Positions 26,480-38,245 of a DNA stretch of 64,000 nucleotides are shown here, one piece after another. The position numbers and the translations under genes were made by a program. The notes under the pieces were generated by a model that was not told where the DNA came from, searched no databases, and worked only from the letters and a program-made list of their open reading frames with translations. Position 1 is the stretch's first letter. Each line of letters starts with the position of its first letter. The stretch is taken from positions 460,188,072 through 460,252,071 of the forward strand of contig NC_081406.1 of the NCBI RefSeq assembly GCF_030272615.1, in the 5' to 3' direction. The DNA comes from Cryptomeria japonica (taxonomy: Eukaryota > Streptophyta > Pinopsida > Cupressales > Cupressaceae).

Positions 26480-26523
26480 AGGATCTTCCTCAAGTGGTTA
26501 ATATTTTAGTAGAGGGGAGCAAA

Positions 26524-26537
26524 GCTCTGACACAAAT
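26524..26537 (-). other. element A primer-binding site, degenerate
   Basis: The minus strand reads ATTTGTGTCAGAGC directly after the LTR end CTAACA, against the usual ATTGGTATCAGAGC. Confidence 0.6.
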
Positions 26538-27748
26538 TGTTAGATAGCTCAAATAATCAGAAAACAACCTAGAGGGGGGGTGAATCGGTTGTCATAAATT
26601 ACCAGAACATTTAGCAATTAAATCTTTAATACTGAAACCCAAAACATTAATACCGAAATGCTTAAAGAAAATACTAGAATATCAATTAAACCAATTAAGC
26701 ATAAACAATAATAAGAGAATAGATACCATCCACATGACACCAAGATTTATATGTGGAAAACCCGATAAAGGCAAAAACCATGGTGGGAATCCTACCCACA
26801 TTCAAATAATACTTCTAAAATAAGTATTTGAATTATAATTGAGGGGCGTGCACTTGCAGGAAGACCAAAAACCTAGAGTGCACTACTCATCACAAAAGGA
26901 GTCTCACTGACTACATAGAAATCCAAACTACAATCTGAAATAATGAATGAACTGCAATGATATCATCTCCTATGCCTGAGTACAGTTTCAGTTAAGCTCA
27001 ATACCAGAGGACTAAATCCTTTTACATAAACCCAACTTAATCTCCAATAATCGACCAAATCCTTTTCCTGAATGATATTACATTATTCACATAGATAATC
27101 TCCTAATCCCATTCCCAAATGTGATCTAAAATGAGATCTTACATCATATATATACAAACCCTTGACCATAAACAATTGGGTTGGCCACCAGACAATAAAC
27201 CAATTACATAATTACAACACAGGTCGGCCTTAGACCAAACAATTAATACCCAACACATAAGACATCCCGAAAACACATTGAGAGGTCCAATCCACACGCT
27301 ACATTGAGCCAGTCCATAACCTAGATCAATTGGGACCCAATATAGGTCCACATGCTAAAGAAATGATCTCCATCCACCAAGTCTCAAACATGATCACCAT
27401 CAACATCCTTAATCCATACCAAAGGCTGCACCAACACCACTTATGCATATCATCAAAGATCTTCATTAAAATATTTGTTAGTGTAACCCTCGCCGAAACA
27501 ACAAATCAAAATTCCAGGCAAATAGGATAGCATCTGATCACCAGACCAAAACTAACTAACTCAATATGAACATGAATATCATGAATAAGCCAATTCCATA
27601 ACCAAACCATATAAGATCCAAACCAACCCGAAACTACTCAACCTACTGGGACCAGAAGGGTGTCGATAAAGCATCCAAAACAACTAGTGTTGACATCAAT
27701 GAGAAAACATCAATGCAACACATAATCAATTCCTCTAAATGGCCAACA
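26538..27748 (-). repeat. element A 5' LTR
   Basis: 1211 bp; on the minus strand it starts TGTTGG at 27748 and ends CTAACA at 26538. Includes the C-run tail motif (26571-26588, read as G-run on the plus strand) and the conserved CCATGGTTTTT box. Confidence 0.9.
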
Positions 27749-27753
27749 AATTC

Positions 27754-27822
27754 CTCAACTGAGGTTTGACTAAGGAAAACCCCTATCCACAACCCTTCTT
27801 CCCTTCGTTTCTATGTGCAAGT
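27754..27822 (+). other. short piece of element C between A and B
   Basis: 69 bp of older sequence. CAAGT at 27818-27822 is the left target duplication of B. Confidence 0.6.
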
Positions 27823-28899
27823 TGTTAGGTCCTAGAGGCAACTGAGAGGGGGGGGGGGGTGAATTGGTTGTCAAATAAATTCAAACCAAAACAACTTAAC
27901 CAAACTTAATGCTTAATACCGATAAACCAAACTTAATGCTGGTAGATTGTTTATCAGTTATTTGTAGTACCGGTAAATATTAATGCATGAAACAGAAAGA
28001 TAATATCATCCACAACACATAACACCAATATTTGTACATGGAAACCATGTAAGGGGAAAAACCATGGTGGGAAACATTACCCACAATCAGATGATACTAC
28101 TTCAAATAGTATGTGTATACAATAGGCGGTCTGCACATGCAAAAAGGCCAACCGCCTAGAGCTCACTTCTCAAACACAAATGGGAGTCACACTAACTACA
28201 ATTGGATGGTTAAATCCAATAATGATGTACTGCTTAAAATAGCATCTTCATATGCTCGATTCAATATTGGTGTAGTTCTGATATGTCTTCACAAAAACCT
28301 TCCTTCAACCTTCAAATGATGTTTGTGTGTATTGCTCTGCTTATTCTCGTATATACCTTAATACAAATATTTTTCCCAATTGCATATCGATCTTACAAAT
28401 AAGATCTTACATATATACCAAAACCTAGGACCAAAATGTATAGGTCGGCTTTACAAAAGATATTACAATAAAACAATTTACAATTAAATCAATACCCAAT
28501 GCAATATCCAATTCAACATGTCGGCTTAATGCATTTACAACAATAATAAATCATCTCCATAGCATGCGGTGCTGATCTGAAATAGGTAGGCCTACTGGTG
28601 TTTATCCTCGACCTATTTGCCGATAACAACAAAATATGGAAACATGAATATACCGATGAACAAATCTCCAAGACAAACTGTCCAAATTATGTCTTCGATA
28701 TAACCAAGTGTTTTCCATATCATTTCAAGTGTCGGTGAACAATATATCCTGCCAGTGAATAAGATACCAGTGACTGTGCATAAAGTCACTTACTTGCCGG
28801 TGAACATTGCCAAATCTCCAAGTGCCAGTAGGCTTGACCAGAGTTGATAAGTGTTGACATCAATGACAAAACCATATCAAGATATCCAAAACACCAACA
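27823..28899 (-). repeat. element B 3' LTR
   Basis: Plus-strand reading starts TGTTAGGTCC and ends CCAACA; a run of about 11 G forms the tail motif near 27850. Confidence 0.9.
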
Positions 28900-29261
28900 A
28901 TCTCCCCCTTTGGCATTGATGGCAACACAGGATGGAAAAACCATCAAAGTGCTAAAACAGAAATGCCAAAAAAAACAACATAACTAGAGATCAAAATTTA
29001 GAGAGTAATCAATCTCTCCCAAAATAAAAATCTCTCCCCAAGAGATAAAGTCTCTCCCCCTAGGAGTGACATGTGATTTTCCATATCAATATCTCCCCCT
29101 TTGACATCAAATTCCAAAGCAATACAAAAACTAGGTTCAAATACAAAATACCAACTTATTTAGTATACCAACTAATCCCCCTGAGAAGTAGCTCTCCTCA
29201 TCAAAACCGAAGTACAAGATTTCTCTATTAGTTATGTCGGTTGATGACAAACATCAACTGT

Positions 29262-30799
29262 CTAAGTTTCTACCGGTGGGGGTATGACCCCAAGCTGTTC
29301 TCTAAGATATTCAAAAGTCTCCTTAGGCAAAGACTTAGTGAAAATATCTGCAATCTACTCTTTAGTATTCACATAAACCAGTTTTACTTCTTTTGCTTCA
29401 ACATTCTCTTTTAGAAAATTCAGTTTGATAGAGACATGTTTAGGTTTAGAATGTAGTACCAGATTCTTAGATATATCAATTGTTGTTGTATTATCACAAT
29501 AGATAGTTATAGGTTCTTTGCATTTTACCTTTATGTCGTTCAACATTTGCTTAAACCATAATACCTATGGATAGTTAGTTGCTACTGCAACATATTCTGA
29601 TTCTGTTGTTGATAAAGATGTGCAACTTTGTTTCTTACTCAACCAAGAAATTAATATGCTTCCAAGAAAAAATGCTCCGCCGGTGGTGCTTTTTCTGTCA
29701 TCTATATCTCCTACCCAATTTGCATCTGTGTATGCACATAATTCCAGGTTTTCATCTCTAGGATACCATAGGCAAATATTTGTAGTGCCTTGTAAGTACC
29801 GAAAAATCCTTTTTACTGCTAATTCATGATTTTCTTTGGGATTACTCTGAAATATTGAAACAATACATACTGCATTCATAATATCAGGTCTTGTTTGTGT
29901 CAAATATAATAGACCTCCTATCATAGATTTGTACCTAGTCAGATTAATAGGTGTAGATTCATCCCTTAGTGATAATTTATTAGTTGTAGTCATAGGTGTG
30001 CTTACTGGTTTAGAGTTTTCCATCCCAAATTTCTTTAGTAACTCAAGAATATACCTTTATCAGTCTGTGAAATCTGTAATCCTAAAAAGAATTTTGTCTC
30101 TCCAATCATAGACATTTCAAATTCTTGCTACATTTCAATAGAAAAGTCTTTACACAAACCATCTTCTCCTCCAAAGATTATATCATCAACAAAAACTTCT
30201 ATAACCAAGATGTCATCATTAGTCACTTTATAGTATAAGTTGCTATCAACATTACCTTTAGAAAAACCAATCTTCAAAAGATATTTATCCAATCTAGCAT
30301 ACCAAGCTCTTGGAGCTTGCTTCAACCCATACAAAGCTTTCCTTAACCTACAAACCATATCTTTGTTATCTGTCAAAGAAAATCCATTAGGTTTCTCAAT
30401 GTAAACTTCTTCTTCAAGATCTCCATTCAGAAATGCACATTTAATATTCATTTGATATACTTTGTATTTCTTGTGTGCTACAAAAGCCAAGAATAATTTG
30501 AGTACCTCAATTTTGAATACCGGTGCAAAGCTTTCATTGTAATCAATTCCTTCTTTCTGTGAATATCCCTTACATACTAGTCTTTCTTTATTTCTGATTA
30601 CCTTACCATATTCATTGAGTTTGTTTTTGAATACCCCTTTTGTTCCAATTACATTTTTGTCTTTAGGCTGGGGAACTAATGTCCATGTGTTATTATTCTC
30701 AATTTGTTTTAATTCTTCTTCCATAGCTTTAATCCAGTGTTTATCTTCACATCCCTCATTAATTGATGCTGGTTCAATTTGAGAAATAAGACATACCAA
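29262..30799 (-). pseudogene. element B RT and RNase H
   Basis: RT at 30799-30128 is nearly complete from its N-terminal part (EEELKQIENNNTWTLVPQPK) to an intact FVDDIIFGG catalytic box. A stop at 30125-30127 and a loss of about 30 bp with frame change near 30040-30060 separate it from the rest. RNase H at 30023-29355 has YTDANWVGD and SKKQSCTSLSTTE and continues, with one stop, to the end signature at 29262. No gag, protease or integrase is present upstream. Without them, and with these breaks, B could only have been mobilised by another element. Confidence 0.85.
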
Positions 30800-30800
30800 T

Positions 30801-31862
30801 TATTAGGTCTCGGAGGCAACTGAGAGGGGGGCGGGAGTGAATCAGTTGTCAAATAAATTCAAACCAAAACAACTTAACCAAACTTAATGCTTAATACCGG
30901 TAAACCAAACTTAATGACGGTAGACAGTTTATCAGTTAATTACAGTACCGGTAAAGATTAATGCATGAAATAGAAAGACAATATCATCCACAACACATAA
31001 CACCAATATTTGTACATGGAAACCCTTTAAGGGGAAAAACCACGGTGGGAAACCTTACCCACAATCAGATGATACTACTACATATAGTATGTGTATACAA
31101 TAGGGGATCTGCACATGCAGAAAGGCCAAGCGCCTAGAGCTCACTGCTCAAACACAAATGGGAGTCACGCTGCCTACAATTGGATGGTTAAATCCAATAA
31201 AGATGTACTACTTAAAATAACATCTTCATATGCTAGATTCAGTACCAGTGTAGTTCTGATATGTCTTCACAAAAACCTTCCTTCAACCTTGAAATGATGT
31301 CTATGTGTATTGCTCTTCTTATTCTCGCATATAATTTTTCCCAATCGCATATTGATCTTACAAATAAGATCTTACATATATACCAAAACCTAGGACCAAA
31401 ATGTATAGGTCGACTTTACAAAAGATATTACAAAAAAAAATTTACAATTAAATCAATAACCAATGCAATATTTGATTCAACATGTTGTCTTAATGCATTT
31501 ACAACAATAATAAATCATCTCCATAGCGTGTCTCGCTGATCTGGAATAGATAGGCCTGTCGGTGTTTATCCTGGACCTATTTGGCGGTAACAACAAATAT
31601 GCAAACATGAATATACCAATGAAAAAATCTCCAAGAAAAAATATCCAAATGATGTCTTCGACATAACCAACTATTTTCCATGTCATTTCAAGTGTCGCTG
31701 AATAATATATCCTACCGATGAATAAGATACCAGTGACTGTGCATAAAGTCACTTGCTTGCTGGTGAACATTCCCAAATCTCCAAGTGCTAGTATGCTTGA
31801 CTAGAGTTGATAAGTGTTTACATCAATGAAAAAACCATATCAACATATCTAAAATACCAACA
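30801..31862 (-). repeat. element B 5' LTR
   Basis: Starts TATTAGGTC (TG to TA change) and ends CCAACA at 31857-31862; aligns over its length with 27823-28899. Confidence 0.9.
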
Positions 31863-31948
31863 CAAGTTGCAGGTGCGTGATTGTTATTGTAAATTTAGGA
31901 TTCATTTGTAGAGATGGAAAAACCCTTTTCATCTCGCGGATTTTTCGA

Positions 31949-33690
31949 AGGACCGTACATAACTTACGCACGGTCCTGATGAATTTTCTCTAAATTTATA
32001 GGGAAGGTATTTATAAGTCTAAATACCTCAGATCCAAAGTTACAGTGTGATCTCGAATCGGTAGCTCCTTATTTCACCCAATTTGTCTTCATTTTCTGCA
32101 TAGTCAACAAGTCAACTCTTCTACTTACAAAAGAGGATAAATTGCATTACACCCTTGAAATTCACTTAGTATTCAGATCCTTATTCACTCTAGGGTTTGG
32201 ATCTAGTGAATTCAACCCCTCTTTTAAATGTAAAGTATCTCCCAAGTGAAAATCATCCTAGTGATTTCCTTTCTCTCTCCTAGGTGGGGAATCACTAGGG
32301 TTCAATTTTCCATTTTACATTTTGGTGAACCCAACATCCTATATCTTAATCTTGATTTATTATTTGTTAGATTTGAATAATTGCAATGTGAACTTTAAAG
32401 TTTCATTTTCGAGTTTGATCTTTTTGCGAAATTTAGAGGTTAATTGCATAAAAACCCTAACTTTTCATTTTGAGGAAATTAAGCGTGTGAAGTATATAAT
32501 TTTTATTGTTTGTTTCAGATCTGATTTCTACTTCAAATTTGCAATTAAAATCAGTCTTTTTATTATAAAAATTAAGTGGTTAAATAGTAAAACCCTAAAT
32601 TTTAAGGGATCTCCTATTTTGACCTTTGACTGCTTATTTGATCTATCTAAACATCTCCAAACCAGACAATTTTCTGGAATCCGTAGTAGAATCACAATAT
32701 CTTTCATCTCTGAAAATTTCAAAAAATGTTTGTCAGACCGTGCATAATTTACACACAGTCCTTGACATTTATTCTGAAATTTGGGAGTTGGATTTGACTA
32801 TATTTTACTCCTTAAATCCAGAGATTTGGTTGATTCTATCAATTTTTAAACCTCCTAAGGTCGAAAAAAAAATCAAAATTGCATGTTTGATTTCCTTGCA
32901 ATTTACAAAAAATCTAGATTTGAAATTGAACTTGTGCAAAATTTGGATCTTAATTCAATTTTTTAGATTTATCATTATTTTCAGATTTGTCTTTTTACTA
33001 AAAATATTCAAAATTTCAATTCCCTCCTTTTGGCAAAATTTCAAAATCAATTGGTTAGGATCTAAAACCCTAATTTTTAAATTAAATTGGAGTTTTTGCA
33101 AATTTCAATCAAATTCATTAGTTTTTAGTCCTCTAAACATTTTCCAAGTTGGCCCTATCCATTAGGTCTGGTATTCTTCAAAATTTTCTTTCAATTCATC
33201 ATATTTCACAAAACCCTAATTAGGTCCTATTTCAACATTTTGAGCTTAAATTCACCTATCTATAGTTCTTAAAATCACTAAATTTTTTGGAATTAGTAAT
33301 AAAATAATCGTATCTATCATCCCTAAAAAATTCAAACAGAGTTGAAGGGATCATGCATAACTTACGCACAGTCCCTGACTTTTTTCCTGAAATTTTGGGA
33401 GACTGTTAAACTATGTTTTACTGCTCAATTCTAGAAAATTGGTTGATTTTGTCGAATTTTGTTCCCTCTAACATGAAAAATAATCTCCACTTTCAACATT
33501 CAATTTTCAAGATATAGTTTAAAATTAAGTGGTTAATTAAGAACAACCCTAATTTTAAATTAAAAAATTTCAATTCAACAACTTTGAATTTATAAAATTA
33601 ACAGATTTTTCAAGACACCCTAATTTTAATTTTCAATCTCTTTTGGATAATTATCATCATTCCTGGAAATTACACCATTCCTTCTTTAAA
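31949..33690 (+). repeat. leader-like DNA of element C with diverged tandem repeat and hairpin motifs
   Basis: AT-rich. AGGACCGT (31949-31956) and ACGGTCCT (31970-31977) form a perfect 8-bp inverted repeat around CATAACTTACG. Related motifs are at 32734-32763 and 33347-33380. Around the last two, the flanks also align (for example TTTACTNCTNAATTC and TTGGTTGATT), giving a diverged tandem repeat with an offset of about 613-615 bp. ORFs here carry no recognisable domain. Confidence 0.5.
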
Positions 33691-33696
33691 TTAATT

Positions 33697-34681
33697 ACTA
33701 AGGGCAGTGCTGATAGTAATTTATATTATAAAATCACTAATGATGATATACTGATTGTTGAAGTATTTGTTGATGACATTATTTTTGGAGGTGAAGATAA
33801 ATTATGCATAGAATTTTCTAAGAACATGGAGAAAGAATTTGAGATGTCTATGATTTGTGAGATGAAATTTTTCTTAGGTTTGTAGATTACTCAGACTGAC
33901 AAAGGTATTTTTATCTATAAAACTAAATATGTTAAGGAATTGTTGAAGAAATTTATCATGGGAGATTCTAAACTGGTAAGTACACCTATGGTTACAAGTG
34001 AGAAATTGACAAGGAAATATGTTTCTGTGCTGATAAATCCTACAAGATACAAATCTATGATTGGAGGTCTACTTTATTTAACTCAGACTTGACCTAACAT
34101 TATGAATGTTGTTTGTATTGTTTCAAGATTTCAGAGCGATCCTAGAGAAAATCATGAGATGGCGGTAAAAATGATTTTAAGATACTTGCAAGGTACATCA
34201 CAATATGGTTTGTGGTATCCTAAGAATGATAAATTCACTTTATGTGCATATGCATATGCTGACAGTGCCGGAGACGTTGATGACTACAAAAGTACTTCTG
34301 GTGGAACTTTCTTTCTTGGAAAGAAGTTGGTTTCATGGATTAGCAAGAAATAGTCATATACTTCTTTATCTTCTGCTTGAGCTGAGTATGTTGTTGCTAC
34401 TACTAATCGTACACAAGTTTTTATGGATGAAGCAAATGTTGAAGGATATAAAGGTGGATTGTAATGCACTAGTAGTTATTCATTGTGATAACTCTTCTGC
34501 TATTGATATATCTATCAAGTATAACTTTTTGAAGGATAAGGTGGAAGCAAATGAAATTAAACTAGTTTATGTGAACACTAAAGAACAAATTGCAGATTTT
34601 TTCACTAAACCTTTATCTAAGGAATCTTTTGATTACCTGAGAGATAGATTGGGGGTTTCTACCCCTCTGATAGAGACTTGA
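33697..34681 (+). pseudogene. element D partial RT and RNase H
   Basis: Starts inside RT at GSADSNLYYKITNDD, has an intact FVDDIIFGGED box near 33765-33790, then FFLGL followed by a stop at 33883-33885. Further stops interrupt the reading (LTQT stop PNIMN near 34090; SKK stop near 34351). RNase H keeps the CAYAYADSAGDVDD and STSGGTFFLGKK stretches. A frame change near 34440 and a loss of about 14 codons after AIDIS precede the end signature RLGVSTPLIET at 34681. Confidence 0.85.
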
Positions 34682-35089
34682 TTGATGCAGTTTGGCATCA
34701 GTCTAGTATGCATTATTAGAAACACTATTCAGTCCATCACTGATGTGGGATGCTACTGCTCAGAGGGAGTAGTCAGCTTTGAGATTTATAGGCTAACATT
34801 TTTTCTTTGATATTTCTGTCAGATTTGTGGCATTCATGTCAAAGGGGGAGAGATATTGATGTGAAAAAGATAAAGAAAGAAAAAAGAAAATCATAGGGGG
34901 AGAGATAGCGATGTAAAAAATTAAGTCAAAACTTTGTAGAGATATTTTTCATGGGGGGAGAGACATTGATATTCAGATCTATATGCAGGAGATTGTTGGT
35001 TGCCTTCCATAGGGGGAGACTTGTTTGGAATTTCTTGGTACTTAGATTTTTTCACATCTAGTGTTGCCATCAATGCCAAAGGGGGAGAT

Positions 35090-36275
35090 TGTTGGCCATT
35101 TGGTGGAATTGATTATATGTTGCATTGATGTTTTGTCATTGATGTCAACACTAGCTGTTTGGATGCTTTACCAGCACCCTTCTGGTCCCGGTAGGTTGAG
35201 TGGTTTTTGGTTAACCTGGATCCAACATGATCTGGTTAACTCCGGTATAATCTGGTGATGGAATTGGCTTGTTCATAATGGCTATACTCATATTTGGTCA
35301 GTTGGTTTCGGTCTGGTGATTGGATGCTATCCTGCTTACACAAAAGATTGGTTTCTGGTTTCGGTGAGGGTTTCACTGGCAGATCTTTTGGTGGAGATCT
35401 TTGATGAATTGAATAAGTAGCATTGGTGTAGCTTCTAATAGAGTTTCAGGATGTTGTTGGTAATATTTTTGAGACTTGGCATTTGGAGATCATTGTTGAA
35501 GAGTGTGGGCCTATACTTGGTCCTGGTTGATCTAGGTTATGGACCGACATTAATGTAACATGTGGAGGAATTATTGTTGTATTTCAAGGATGTCTTTTGT
35601 TTTAGTCTAAGACCAACATGGCTTTTAATGATGTAATTGGTTTATTGTCTGGTAGCTCACCTAATTGTTTATGGTCAAGGGTTTGTATAAATAAGATGCA
35701 AGATCTCATTGTAGATCATCATGGTTTTTGTAAGAGGTACTGGTCAAGGAATGTAATATGCGAATATTGTAATGTCATTTAGACAAAGGAGTTGGTTGAT
35801 CAATGGAGATCTAATTGGATGTGTAAGAGGATTTAGTCTTCCAGTATTGAGCTTGACCAGAACTATACTCAGACATAGGAGATGCTCTCTTTTGAAGTTC
35901 AACACTTTTCTGGATTGTAGTTTAGATTTGTATGTAGTCAGTGAGACTCCTTTTTTTGATGAGAAGTGCATGCTCTAGGATGTTGGCCTTCCTGCAAGTG
36001 CAAGACCCTTTATTGTATATTCACATACTTACTATAAAAGAATTATCTAATTGTGGGTAGGCTTCGCACTGTGGTTTTTCCCTTTACCAGGTTTTCCACG
36101 TACAATTATTGGTGTTGTGTGGATGAATTTTATTCTATGATTATTATTTATGCTTAATTGGATTAATTGCTATTCTGGTACTGTGGTTTTGAATTGATAA
36201 TGCTTTAGGTAATATATGACGACTGATTCACCCCCCCCCTCTAATTTGTCTTCCGGTTATATGAACTGTCTAATA
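35090..36275 (+). repeat. element D 3' LTR
   Basis: 1186 bp, starting TGTTGGCCATTTGG after the polypurine tract and ending CTGTCTAATA (A-family LTRs end CTAACA). The tail motif is at 36226-36243. Confidence 0.85.
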
Positions 36276-37991
36276 CTGACATCATTAGAAAACTCAACTA
36301 TAACTGAAGAGAAGCACAGAGAACCTGAAAATTAGAAAACACCAAGGTATGCAAGGCTAAACCATTCGGAAAATGAGATCATTGGAGACAAAAACATGGG
36401 AGTTATGACAAGGAGAATATTGGCAAATCAAGAGGTATGTTTCATTTCTTAGATTGAATAGACATTAGTAATTGAAGCTTGTAAATATGAATGTTGGATG
36501 AAATATATGGAAGATGAATTAGATCATGTAGAAAAGAATAGTAGTTTGAATTTAGTTCCCCAACCTAAAAATAAGAATGTTATTGGATCAAAATAGATTT
36601 TTATAAACAAACAGAGTGAGAATGGACAAGTTGTAAGAAACAAGGCTAGATTTTTTTTGCAAAGGATATTCTTAGAAGGAAGGAATTGATTATGGTGAAA
36701 ATTTTGCACCAGTAGCTAGAATTGAAGTTTTTAGACTATTTCTTGCTTATGTAGCCTATAAGAACTACAAGGTCTATCAGATGGATGTTAAGTGTGCATT
36801 CCTGAATGGATAACCTAAAGAGGAATTGTTTATTGAGCAACTTGACGGATTTTTACTGATAGATGACAAAAATATGGTTTGCAAATTAAGGAAAGCCCTA
36901 TATGGATTAAAACAAGCTCCTAGAGCTTGGTATGCAACGCTGGATAAGTATCTTTTGAAGCTTGATTTTATAAAAGGTAATTCTGACAGTAACCTATATT
37001 ATAAGATCACTAATGATGATATTCTAATTATTGAACTATTTGTTGATGATATCATTTTTGGAGGTGAAGAAAAATTGTGCATGAAATTTTTTGATAATAT
37101 GCAGAGTGAATTTGAAATGTCTATGACTAGAGAAATTAGATTTTTTCTAGGTTTGAAGATTACTCAAACTAACAAAGGCATCTTTATCTGTCAAACTAAG
37201 TATCTCAAGGAATTGTTGAAGAAGTTTGGTATGGAAAATTCTAAAACCGGTTAGTACTCCTATGGTTACAAGTGAAAAATTATCAATTAAGGATGTATCC
37301 CCTTTAGTAAATTCTACAAGATATAAATCCATGATTGGTGGTTTCCTATATTTAACTCAAACTAGACCGGATATAATGAATGCAGTCAGAATTGTATCAA
37401 GATTTCAAATTAATCCAAGAGAATCATGAAAGTGAAACAAAATAGATATTTCGTTATTTGCAAAGAACAATTGAATATGGATTATGGTACCCTAAAGAGG
37501 ATGAGTTTACTTTATGTGCATATATAGATGTGGATTGGGCAGGTGATGTTGATGACAGGAAGAGCACATCTAGTGGAGCATTCTTCCTTGGGAAGAAGTG
37601 TGTCTCATGGATCAACAAGAAGGAGTCATGCATTTCTTTATCTACTATTGAAGCTGAATATGTTGCAGCCACAACCAATTGTACTCAATCTCTATGGATG
37701 AAGCAGAAGTTGAAGGATATACAAGTGAGTTGTAATGATCTGGTAATTATCCATTGTGATAACTCTGTAGTTATTGACATATCAAATAATCCAATATTTC
37801 ACTCCAAGAATAAGAACATATCAATCAGGTATAACATTTTGAAGGAAAAGGTGGAAGCAAAAGAAGTCAGATTAGTTTATGTGAACACTAAAGAGAAGAT
37901 AGCAAACATATTCACTAAACCTTTGTCTCGGGAATCATTTGAGTATTTGAGAAATAGATTGGGGGTTTCTACCCCTCTGGTAGAGACTTAA
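36276..37991 (+). pseudogene. element E linker, RT and RNase H
   Basis: The linker and N-terminal RT (36360-36820) have several stops. From 36826 RT is open: MVCKLRKALYGLKQAPRAWY, then FVDDIIFGGEEKLC (catalytic FVDD intact), to a frame change near 37245. The continuation runs 37226-37429 (MIGGFLYLTQTRPDIMNAV). RNase H runs from 37458 to the TAA at 37991, with YIDVDWAGDVDDRKSTSSGA and the end signature RLGVSTPLVET. It is the best preserved RNase H in the window. No gag, PR or catalytic IN remains. Confidence 0.85.
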
Positions 37992-38245
37992 ATGATGCAG
38001 ATGTGCATCATTTTGGTATGCATTATCCTTTGTTCTGGATTGATAAAATAATTCTACTACTTAGGGAGAGTAGTCAACCTCGAGATGTAGAGTTTTTTTA
38101 TTCTGTTTGATTCTTTGGCACTGTTGTCAAATGGGGAGAAATATATGTGAAAAATTATTGTTATTTATTGATTGCACTCCTTAGGAGGATTTTGGTGGTA
38201 TTTGGTCTTTTGTTTCAAATTTGGTTTAGAGCTTCACTGTTATAT

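Larger units (their letters stand above)
14864..27748 (-). mobile_element. copia element A, minus strand, with nested insertions
   Basis: Complete element: 3' LTR on the left (14864-15033 plus 20858-22114), internal region 22115-26537, 5' LTR on the right (26538-27748, 1211 bp), flanked by AATTC. The polypurine tract is the complement of 22115-22126, and a degenerate initiator-Met primer site lies at about 26524-26537. The 3' LTR was split by element P at a TAAAY target. Internal order on the minus strand is gag, CCHC, PR, IN, RT, RNase H, the Ty1/copia order. All ORFs are broken, so A cannot move by itself. Confidence 0.9.
27823..31862 (-). mobile_element. copia element B, internally deleted derivative
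   Basis: Minus-strand element with 3' LTR 27823-28899 (1077 bp) and 5' LTR 30801-31862 (1062 bp), flanked by perfect CAAGT duplications (27818-27822 and 31863-31867). The internal region (28900-30800) contains only the 3' untranslated part, RNase H and RT. Gag, PR and IN are absent: the RT starts next to the LTR, where the minus strand reads ATTGGTATGTCTT, joining the first bases of the primer-binding site to the RT. The polypurine complement is at 28900-28911. Confidence 0.9.
14174..33690 (+). mobile_element. old plus-strand LTR element C (LTR and leader), host of nested A and B
   Basis: Removing A (with one AATTC) and B (with one CAAGT) joins 14174-14863, 27754-27822 and 31868-33690 into one continuous old sequence. 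A possible LTR start is TATAGCATCA near 14174 (G to A in TG). A TATA-like TATTTATAAG lies near 32009, and a possible LTR end (TTTTACA) near 32323 is followed by TTTTGGTGAACCC, a possible primer-binding site. The remainder to 33690 is AT-rich leader-like DNA with a diverged tandem repeat. No coding domain is left. Class unknown, perhaps gypsy-like. Confidence 0.35.
33697..36275 (+). mobile_element. copia element D, 5'-truncated
   Basis: The 3' end of a plus-strand copia element: second half of RT, RNase H, 3' untranslated part, polypurine tract (AAAGGGGGAGAT near 35078-35089) and one LTR (35090-36275). The left edge abuts element C leader within RT; everything upstream is missing. It is the same family as A. 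Confidence 0.85.

Noticed and set aside
32322-33165. ORFs of 141 and 179 codons in the leader of C
   Set aside because: Composition is that of AT-rich noncoding DNA (Ile, Phe, Lys, Leu), with no domain, and they overlap a tandem repeat.
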